Positions 7,663-12,271 of a DNA stretch of 12,271 nucleotides are shown here, piece by piece. A program made the position numbers and the translations under genes. Numbering within the stretch: position 1 is the first letter of the stretch; each line of letters opens with the position of its first letter. The DNA is from an uncultured Clostridia bacterium (GTDB lineage: Bacteria > Bacillota > Clostridia > TANB77 > CAG-508): contig CAKOPZ010000028.1 in the NCBI GenBank assembly GCA_934101145.1, forward strand, positions 1 to 12,271, read 5' to 3'. The notes beneath the pieces were generated by a model. The model worked only from the letters and a program-made list of their open reading frames with translations, was not told where the DNA came from and did no database searches.

Positions 7663-8943
7663 TTAATTCAAAATTTTATGAATTTTTTCTATAATTTCCT
7701 CAATATTTATATTTTTTAACCTTCTTGCTTCCATTAAAATGTTCCCTTTTACAATTGTGGTATCTACATCTCTTCCACAAGTATTGTAAACAAGGTTAGA
7801 TATAATATCATTATTTGGAAGCTTTGTAATGTTATCTAAACTTTGAGACATATCAACTAAGATAATATCCGCATCTTTTCCTTCTTCTATGCTTCCAACC
7901 TTATCATCTATTTTTAAAAGTTTTGCTCCATTAATCGTAGCCATTTTTATAGCATCTTTTGAAGTAAGTCTATCCTCATTTTCGTGTATTCCACCTTGAA
8001 TTAAACATGCTGTTCTTAAGGCTTCAAACATATCTAGGTTATTTCCTGAACCTTGTCCATCTGTCCCAAGTGCAACATTTATATTATTTTTTGTATATTT
8101 TGTAGTATCTGCTATCTTACAGCCAAGTCTTAAATTTGAAATTGGATTATGTGCAATACCAATATCCATATTTTTTAATTCTTCTATATCCTCATCATTT
8201 AATTTTACACCATGTGCAAGTATTGTATGAATACCACCAAAATATCTTTTTAAAACATCTACTCCTGTCATGCCATGCATCTTTTTAATATCATCAATTT
8301 CATCTATGCTTTCTAAAAAGTGCACATGTACAGGTAAATTATATTTTCTTGCAAGGCTAGACGCTTTCTCTAGACATTTAGACGAACAAGTATATAGCCC
8401 ATGTGGAGATACTGTATATGTTATTAAATCATTGTTTTCATCACGTGTCTGATAGAATCTTTCAAATTCATCTATACGTGTTTGTCCTGCATCATCTCCA
8501 TCTGTATCCATAAGAACTCTAGTCAAAACCGCTCTCATTCCTGTTTCTTCTACTGCTTTTTTCGTTTCTTCTGCAAAGAAATAATGGTCATTAAAGCATG
8601 TTGTTCCTGTTGAAATCATTTCTGCAATTGAAAGCATACTTGCATTATATACATCTTCTCTTGTAAGTTTTGCTTCAATTGGCCAAATTTTTTCATTAAG
8701 CCACGTATATAGACTACATCCTTCAAATGTTCCTCTAAAAATACTCATTGCAATATGTGTATGTGTATTTATAAGGCCTGGCATAACAACTTTTTCTTTT
8801 GCATCAATCACTTTTTCTCCATCTTCTAATTCAAGATTATTGTCTATTTTAACAATTTTTCCATCTTTTATCTTAACATCAGTCTTCTCAATTACAACAT
8901 CATTATCTTTAAATAACAATACATTTCCATTTTTTATAATCAT
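7663..8943 (-). CDS. mtaD: Amidohydrolase, MTA/SAH deaminase type (MtaD/SsnA group)
   Basis: This 426-residue TIM-barrel metallohydrolase is of the kind that deaminates 5'-methylthioadenosine, S-adenosylhomocysteine or related purines, linking it to salvage of SAM by-products in the cytoplasm. The family motifs are in order: MPGLINTHTH (metal ligands H61 and H63), SPHGLYTCS (H181), PVHVHFLES (H208, E211), AHGVKL (H244), HNPISNLRLG and ALGTDGQGSGNNLDM (metal ligand D295). The N- and C-terminal strands form the usual beta-sandwich (NGNVLLF; GKDADIILVD). The start at 8943 is chosen because GGAGG lies 7 nt before it and MIIKNGNVL is the family's normal beginning; the frame stays open to 9060, but that extension includes hairpin sequence. 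The exact substrate (MTA, SAH, adenosine, guanine) cannot be read from sequence; an SsnA-like role is possible. Confidence 0.85.
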   Translation of the reverse strand: MIIKNGNVLLFKDNDVVIEKTDVKIKDGKIVKIDNNLELEDGEKVIDAKEKVVMPGLINTHTHIAMSIFRGTFEGCSLYTWLNEKIWPIEAKLTREDVYNASMLSIAEMISTGTTCFNDHYFFAEETKKAVEETGMRAVLTRVLMDTDGDDAGQTRIDEFERFYQTRDENNDLITYTVSPHGLYTCSSKCLEKASSLARKYNLPVHVHFLESIDEIDDIKKMHGMTGVDVLKRYFGGIHTILAHGVKLNDEDIEELKNMDIGIAHNPISNLRLGCKIADTTKYTKNNINVALGTDGQGSGNNLDMFEALRTACLIQGGIHENEDRLTSKDAIKMATINGAKLLKIDDKVGSIEEGKDADIILVDMSQSLDNITKLPNNDIISNLVYNTCGRDVDTTIVKGNILMEARRLKNINIEEIIEKIHKILN

Positions 8944-8968
8944 ATAATATCCTCCCTCATTTATGTTG

Positions 8969-9008
8969 TATTTAGGAATACATTCTATATCGAATTCATT
9001 CCTAAATA
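8969..9008. repeat. 11-bp perfect inverted repeat upstream of the deaminase gene
   Basis: TATTTAGGAAT (8969-8979) and ATTCCTAAATA (8998-9008) are perfect complements with an 18-bp spacer, 26 bp upstream of the start codon. It lies between the terminator-like hairpin at 9022-9046 and the ribosome binding site, where the promoter must be. It may be an operator or a 5'-UTR stem. I find no convincing promoter hexamers here. Confidence 0.5.
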
Positions 9009-9021
9009 TAGCTAAAATTAC

Positions 9022-9046
9022 AAATGACGCCACATTGGCGCCATTT
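9022..9046 (-). terminator. Terminator-like hairpin between the lectin gene and the deaminase gene
   Basis: An 11-bp stem (9022-9032 / 9036-9046, AAATGGCGCCA / TGGCGTCATTT on the minus strand, one mismatch) has a 3-nt loop and is followed by TAATTTT. It is the most GC-rich stem between the two genes. It lies about 190 nt past the stop of the upstream gene. Confidence 0.55.
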
Positions 9047-9078
9047 ATAAATATTGTCAAGTTTCTTTATATATGTTA

Positions 9079-9128
9079 GGCAAAATGGTTTTACCAAGCT
9101 TCGCTTGCTTTCGCCTCAAAATTTTGCC
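9079..9128. repeat. Composite hairpin downstream of the first lectin gene
   Basis: GGCAAAAT (9079-9086) pairs with ATTTTGCC (9121-9128). The enclosed stretch contains a 5-bp mini-hairpin CAAGC-TTC-GCTTG (9095-9107). It lies beyond the end of the 81-bp repeat shared with the second copy and is absent from that copy. Its role is unknown: terminator, or a cruciform like those sometimes seen after DGR variable regions. Confidence 0.4.
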
Positions 9129-9173
9129 ATTTTATCTAAGTATCTTACGATTCGCTCTTACTGCGAACCTGTT

Positions 9174-9254
9174 CATATACATCTCTTTTTCTTAATACAC
9201 TATCAACTAACTTTATCGCCATTAGCGCTCAGGGTTACTTTATGTAAAGTGTGG
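9174..9254 (-). repeat. 81-bp conserved 3' repeat, copy A (IMH-like)
   Basis: This segment matches 11339-11419 at 79 of 81 positions, covering the last codons of the lectin gene (TLYIK), the stop and about 60 bp of non-coding DNA. It follows a stretch where the two genes are unrelated, as the IMH segment follows the variable region in DGR targets. It contains a short stem on the minus strand, CGCT-AAT-GGCG (9217-9227); the copy B version is CGCT-AAT-AGCG, so the difference changes A:T to G:U and keeps the pairing. Identity stops abruptly at 9174, marking the duplication or homing unit boundary. Confidence 0.8.
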
Positions 9255-10404
9255 TTCTGAATGAACCGACGCCGACGTTGTTAATCGGACCGCCGCCGCC
9301 ACGATTGCTGACATGACCAGCAGCGGCGTAAGCACCTCCGCGTAGAACACGATAATTCGTACTGTAGGCCTCCATTGTCCATTCCCAACAATTTCCTGCT
9401 AAATCATATATGTTTTTTGATACATCATCTGCTACACTTCCTGTAAGTTCTGGTGCAGATTTTTTTTGTGTAGTTCTTTGGGCATCTCCTATATATCTAC
9501 ACATTGCATCCCACTCACATCCATATGTTAATGTACTTGTTACACTTGTATAGTTATGTTGGCTAGCAAAGTTTTTGGCAAGATATACTGCTCCACTCTT
9601 TCCTGATATTTCACTTGCATCACTCATACTTGTTCCCCATGGTACATAATTATATGGTGCTACTCCTTTTTTACATACTACTGTTTGTGCAGTTGTAACT
9701 CCTTTTCTTAATGCTGTATCATTTACTCCTGCCTCGAATCTTCCTATATAAAATCCTCCATATTTTAATACCTGTGCTCTCATTGTATTATATTCACTTG
9801 CTTCCCCATTATATCCATTTGCATATGGCTCGGTATATTTTGTAGTATCTAATCCTGTTGTAGGCTGTCCTGTTGTTGTATCAAATTTAGTCCTTGTCAA
9901 ATCTGCCTCACTTGATACTGGTATCCATACAAATTGATTTCCCATACTTGTTCCTGATGCATTCATTGTATCATTTTGTTTATCTGATATAACTAGTCCT
10001 GTATTTATATCTCCTCCTACATAGTAAAAACCATTTGGAAGTGGCACTGTTCCTCCATTTCCATCTGCTATTGGTGTTACTTGACTGCTTGTCCATGTTC
10101 CAGGTTTTGTTACCGTTGTTCCTGCTACTGGCTTTGTTGGAGTATCACTTCCTCCACCTGAACCTCCACCATTTGTGTCATCCTCTGCCATTTCATTTAA
10201 TAGTCTATCCATTTCTTCATTATCTTTCGCTATACTATTTGAATACATCTCTTTCGCCTGTTTTGCTTTTTTTATTATTCCATTTTGTCCTAGCACTGCA
10301 TTTATACTTACTGTTGCAAGTATTATCAATACTACAATAGTTACTACTAAAGCAATAAGCGTGATACCTTTGTTTTCTTGTATTCTTCTTTCTTTATGTT
10401 TCAT
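9235..10404 (-). CDS. Prepilin-like protein with C-type-lectin (FGE/SUMF1-type) domain; DGR variable protein
   Basis: This is a 389-residue secreted/surface protein. Residues 1-13 form a basic leader ending KG, followed by ITLIALVVTIVVLIILATV: a type IV prepilin signal and transmembrane helix for prepilin peptidase cleavage after G13. Mature position 5 is Ala, not the canonical Glu. A charged helix (43-75) and a Gly/Ser linker (78-86) lead to an FGE/SUMF1-type C-type-lectin fold (about 110-389) with FVWIPV, YIGRFEAG, PWGTS, NIYDLAGNCWEW (331-342), RGG and a final FRTTLYIK. Residues 347-379 are the variable region. The start follows AAAGGAGA by 8-9 nt and has its own promoter. The fold is shared by enzymes, but as in known DGR targets I infer ligand binding. 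A pilus-borne or membrane-anchored adhesin fits best. Confidence 0.88.
   Translation of the reverse strand: MKHKERRIQENKGITLIALVVTIVVLIILATVSINAVLGQNGIIKKAKQAKEMYSNSIAKDNEEMDRLLNEMAEDDTNGGGSGGGSDTPTKPVAGTTVTKPGTWTSSQVTPIADGNGGTVPLPNGFYYVGGDINTGLVISDKQNDTMNASGTSMGNQFVWIPVSSEADLTRTKFDTTTGQPTTGLDTTKYTEPYANGYNGEASEYNTMRAQVLKYGGFYIGRFEAGVNDTALRKGVTTAQTVVCKKGVAPYNYVPWGTSMSDASEISGKSGAVYLAKNFASQHNYTSVTSTLTYGCEWDAMCRYIGDAQRTTQKKSAPELTGSVADDVSKNIYDLAGNCWEWTMEAYSTNYRVLRGGAYAAAGHVSNRGGGGPINNVGVGSFRTTLYIK
9265..9366 (-). other. DGR variable region 1 (VR1)
   Basis: The last ~34 codons before the conserved FR-TTLYIK end (residues 347-380) differ completely from the paralogue although flanks on both sides match. 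Nearly every codon ends in C or T (GCC, GCT, GGT, CAT, GTC, AGC, GGC, GGC, GGC, GGT, ATT, AAC, AAC, GTC and so on), as expected when AAC/AAT codons of a template are mutated at their adenines. I count 55 G/C in 90 bases at 9256-9345, against about 30% in surrounding genes. No template repeat is in the window, so adenine specificity cannot be shown directly. Confidence 0.75.
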
Positions 10405-10410
10405 ATATTA

Positions 10411-10463
10411 TATCTCCTTTTCTATTTTTTATTGATTATACATTATATTTTGTGTATGCACAA
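10411..10463 (-). promoter_or_regulatory. Promoter and RBS of the prepilin-lectin gene
   Basis: On the minus strand TTGTGC (10458-10463, 4/6), a 17-bp spacer and a perfect TATAAT (10435-10440) are followed by AAAGGAGATA (10411-10420) before the ATG at 10404. The predicted start is near 10428, giving a leader of about 24 nt. A poor -35 with a perfect -10 suggests dependence on an activator, which fits the tandem repeats just upstream. Confidence 0.65.
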
Positions 10464-10477
10464 TGTTTTTACTAATT

Positions 10478-10507
10478 TGTAATATTTTTGTAACATATAT
10501 GTAATAT
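10478..10507. promoter_or_regulatory. Three direct repeats TGTAAYAT at 11-bp spacing (activator-site candidate)
   Basis: TGTAATAT (10478), TGTAACAT (10489) and TGTAATAT (10500) start exactly 11 bp apart. On the gene strand they read ATRTTACA, separated by 3 bp, and end 15 bp upstream of the -35. Direct repeats with an 11-bp period next to a weak -35 are typical of OmpR/PhoB-family response regulators. No regulator of that family is encoded in the window, so the factor is unknown. Confidence 0.55.
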
Positions 10508-10512
10508 TCTTT

Positions 10513-10541
10513 CTAAAATATATGTTTTTTATATATTTTAG
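10513..10541. repeat. 11-bp perfect A/T inverted repeat
   Basis: CTAAAATATAT (10513-10523) and ATATATTTTAG (10531-10541) are perfect complements with a 7-nt loop, just upstream of the three direct repeats. It has little GC and no clear T-run, so it is a weak terminator at best. It may insulate the lectin promoter from upstream transcription. From here to 10726 I see only AT-rich DNA and two tiny minus-strand ORFs (6 and 9 codons). Confidence 0.35.
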
Positions 10542-10744
10542 CCATTATAATTCTTTTCTATTCCCTTTTATTACAAATTTCTTTTTTCTCTTCTTTTCAT
10601 ATCACCTCTTTTTTATTACAAAGCACACAAATTTATATTTTCGTATTCTTATTTTCCGTTGTTTCATCTCAATCAATTGCAAATTTCATAACATTTTACC
10701 TCATATTATTTTTCCACAGCCACACAAAAAAGACAGCAAACAAA

Positions 10745-10948
<204 letters not shown>

Positions 10949-10987
10949 TTCTTTTGTGTACTCCTTTTGTTTATTTTTTACACATTT

Positions 10988-11016
10988 ATTTTAGCAATCC
11001 CACATCTCATTGTCAA
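10988..11016 (-). promoter_or_regulatory. Sigma-A promoter of the CT-repeat ORF
   Basis: On the minus strand TTGACA (11011-11016, 6/6), a 17-bp spacer and TAAAAT (10988-10993, 5/6). The predicted start near 10981 is about 33 nt upstream of the ATG at 10948, with the ribosome binding site between. Confidence 0.65.
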
Positions 11017-11065
11017 CAACTTTTTCTTATTTCTTGACTTTATCAATATAAATCAGAATATAATA

Positions 11066-11194
11066 AACAAAGAAAAAGAAAAACCAAAATATAATAAGGA
11101 AACCTTTTAGGCAATGGAAGATATCAAAAACGGAAAAAATTTAAGTAAAGCTTTTTATAGTGTAGATGAAATGTTTGAGGAGTTGGATAAATAG
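11066..11194 (+). pseudogene. Remnant of a RelB/DinJ-family antitoxin (C-terminus, in-frame stop)
   Basis: This is the only coding trace on the plus strand. The 27 codons before the stop at 11192-11194 read AMEDIKNGKNLSKAF followed by YSVDEMFEELDK, the typical C-terminal, toxin-binding end of RelB/DinJ antitoxins. Directly upstream in the same frame is YNKETF, also family-like, but a TAG (11108-11110) interrupts the two. The N-terminal DNA-binding ribbon-helix-helix part is missing. After the stop, a GTG at 11194 opens only 7 codons (VLKSNRA), possibly the beginning of a lost RelE/YafQ-type toxin. The left boundary given is approximate. It is a decayed toxin-antitoxin locus and suggests past mobile-element traffic. 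Confidence 0.5.
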
Positions 11195-11213
11195 TGCTAA
11201 AAAGCAATAGAGC

Positions 11214-11245
11214 ATAATATTGTGTGAATTAGCACACCATATTAT
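11214..11245 (-). terminator. Hairpin downstream of the second lectin gene
   Basis: The arms 11214-11226 and 11233-11245 pair at 12 of 13 positions (ATAATATTGTGTG / CACACCATATTAT) with a 6-nt loop. It is about 155 nt past the stop of the right-hand lectin gene, and on that strand a TTTTT tract follows after some distance. It is probably that gene's terminator. No T-run adjoins it directly, so confidence is limited. The remaining gap 11246-11338 shows nothing I can assign. Confidence 0.4.
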
Positions 11246-11338
11246 ACACTCTCAATTAACCTAATAAAAAAGCTGGTGCAAAACAACTTTCCAGATGTTT
11301 CACCCCAACTATTGAATTTGAACCCTTAATACAAACCT

Positions 11339-11419
11339 CATATACATCTCTTTTTCTTAATACACTATCAACTAACTTTATCGCTATTAGCGCTCAGGGT
11401 TACTTTATATAAAGTGTGG
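11339..11419 (-). repeat. 81-bp conserved 3' repeat, copy B (IMH-like)
   Basis: This is the partner of the 9174-9254 repeat (79/81), including the final codons and stop of the second lectin gene. The stem CGCT-AAT-AGCG (11382-11392 on the minus strand) is fully paired here. The identity ends at the same relative point, so both copies share the same 3' boundary. Confidence 0.8.
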
Positions 11420-12271
11420 GCCTGAACGAATAGTCGACGTTGCCGGTGTAAGTCATTGCATAAATTTCTTCAGTTGTTGGAGGTACTGTCTCATAGCGAG
11501 CATTTATTGCCCTAATAATCTTGTAACTCCCTCCGCGCTTAGTACGATCAAACATATAGCTGGCCTCCATTGTCCATTCCATACAATTACCTGCAAGATC
11601 ATATATGTTTTTTGATACATCTGTGCCAACACTTCCTGTAAGTTCTACTCCAGATTTTCTGGGTGTAGTTCTTTGGGCATCTCCTATATATCTACACATT
11701 GCATCCCACTCACATCCATATGTTAATGTACTTATTACACTTGTATAGTTATGCTGGCTAGCAAAGTTTTTGGCAAGATATACTGCTCCACTCTTTCCTG
11801 ATATTTCACTTGCATCACTCATACTTGTTCCCCATGGTACATAATTATATGGTGCTACTCCTTTTTTACATACTACTGTTTGTGCAGTTGTAGCTCCTGG
11901 TCTTAATGTAGTACTATTTACTCCTGCCTCGAATCTTCCTATATAAAATCCTCCATATTTTAATACTTGTGTTCTCATTGTATTATATTCACTTGCTTCT
12001 GTTGAATATCCACTTGCAAATGGTTCAGTATAATCTGTAGATAATCCTGTTGTAGGCTGTCCATTTTTATCAAATTTAGTCCTTGTCAAATCAGCCTCTC
12101 CTGATACTGGTATCCATACAAATTGATTCCCCATACCTGTTCCTGATGCATTCATTGTATCATTTTGTTTATCTGATATAACTAGTCCTGTTGATATATC
12201 TCCTCCTACATAGTAAAAACCATTTGGAAGTGGCACTGTTCCTCCATTTCCATCTGCTATTGGTGTTACTT
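11400..12271 (-). CDS. Second C-type-lectin (FGE/SUMF1-type) DGR-like variable protein, 5' end outside window
   Basis: This is a paralogue of the 9235-10404 gene. The frame is open to the right edge, so the start, signal sequence and promoter are not visible; the first residues seen (VTPIADGNGGTVPLPNGFYY) align with residue ~110 of the complete copy, so about 100 residues are probably missing. Up to WTMEA the proteins are roughly 88% identical, sharing FVWIPV, YIGRFEAG, PWGTSMSDA and NIYDLAGNC. WEW is changed to MEW here. The following variable part is about 10 residues longer than in the other copy and unrelated in sequence, before both return to FR-TLYIK and the shared 3' repeat. It is probably also an exported, pilin-anchored ligand-binding protein; that part is inferred from the paralogue. 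Confidence 0.85.
   Translation of the reverse strand, partial: VTPIADGNGGTVPLPNGFYYVGGDISTGLVISDKQNDTMNASGTGMGNQFVWIPVSGEADLTRTKFDKNGQPTTGLSTDYTEPFASGYSTEASEYNTMRTQVLKYGGFYIGRFEAGVNSTTLRPGATTAQTVVCKKGVAPYNYVPWGTSMSDASEISGKSGAVYLAKNFASQHNYTSVISTLTYGCEWDAMCRYIGDAQRTTPRKSGVELTGSVGTDVSKNIYDLAGNCMEWTMEASYMFDRTKRGGSYKIIRAINARYETVPPTTEEIYAMTYTGNVDYSFRPTLYIK
11430..11561 (-). other. Variable region 2 (VR2)
   Basis: The ~44 codons after WTMEA differ entirely from VR1 and are about 10 codons longer. Unlike VR1, codons end in any base (AAG, AGG, GCA, ATA, GAG, ACA, GTA, GAA) and the GC rise is smaller. It may derive from a different template, or be an old region no longer being rewritten. Confidence 0.55.

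Noticed and set aside
8944..9060. Longer start for the deaminase (465 residues, ATG at 9060)
   Set aside because: The extension crosses the terminator-like hairpin and the 11-bp dyad and has no RBS. GGAGG sits 7 nt before the internal ATG at 8943, where family members begin.
9055..9060. TTGACA as -35 of a deaminase promoter
   Set aside because: At 16-18 bp spacing there is no -10-like sequence, and the terminator-like hairpin lies directly downstream.
10175..10435. Plus-strand ORFs opposite the prepilin-lectin gene
   Set aside because: They are antisense to a well-supported gene, lack RBSs, and their composition reflects the complementary strand.
10568..10620. Nine-codon minus-strand ORF (MKRREKRNL) after AGAGGTGAT
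   Set aside because: The RBS-like sequence is good, but the peptide is tiny and Lys/Arg-rich, with no promoter found. I cannot separate it from chance in purine-rich DNA.
11100..11400. DGR template repeat or reverse transcriptase hidden between the two lectin genes
   Set aside because: I compared the spacer with both variable regions and found no similar sequence and no reverse transcriptase motif. Only the 81-bp 3' repeat is shared.

Overview
The window comes from a low-GC Gram-positive bacterium, most likely an anaerobic, probably spore-forming member of the Clostridia. The signs are a strongly AT-rich sequence, AGGAGG-type ribosome binding sites, consensus sigma-A promoters with 17-bp spacers, a YlmC/YmxH-family sporulation-associated protein, and a Clostridia-style prepilin N-terminus. 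All convincing genes are on the minus strand, so transcription runs from high to low coordinates. I found no tRNA gene, CRISPR array or insertion sequence.

Left half (1-9060), mostly housekeeping. At the left edge two minus-strand promoters fire out of the window; the stronger has perfect TTGACA and TATAAT boxes and A-tracts upstream, and the following leader resembles an rRNA leader. Then come a PRC-barrel protein (404-637), a SERCA-like Ca2+ P-type ATPase broken by one frameshift (802-3463), the chromosome condensation protein SMC (3533-7081), a small XRE regulator (7188-7520) and an MTA/SAH-type deaminase (7663-8943). The spacers hold several unusually good inverted repeats. One encloses the ATPase start codon and ribosome binding site, one covers the smc promoter, and one precedes the XRE gene, whose upstream region also has two Spo0A-box-like sites.

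Right half (9060-12271), accessory. Two paralogous genes (9235-10404, and 11400 to beyond the right edge) encode C-type-lectin-fold proteins of the FGE/SUMF1 type. They are about 88% identical up to the residues WTMEA, unrelated over the next ~33-45 residues, and identical again in the last few codons plus an 81-bp downstream repeat (79/81). This is the signature of target genes of a diversity-generating retroelement (DGR): variable region, then an IMH-like conserved end. Neither a reverse transcriptase nor a template repeat is in the window, so the retroelement must act from outside it. The complete protein begins with a type IV prepilin signal, so the diversified lectin domain is probably displayed on a pilus-like fibre or the cell surface. 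Its promoter carries three 8-bp direct repeats at exact 11-bp spacing, as expected for an OmpR/PhoB-type response regulator.

Between the two targets (10405-11399) lie a small ORF with its own promoter, interrupted at codon 10 by an 18-unit CT repeat (a candidate phase-variable gene), a 95-bp imperfect palindrome ending in a T-run, and the remnant of a RelB/DinJ antitoxin on the plus strand. My hypothesis is a surface-variation island with two layers: retroelement-driven sequence diversification of a pilin-anchored adhesin, next to a repeat-driven on/off switch.
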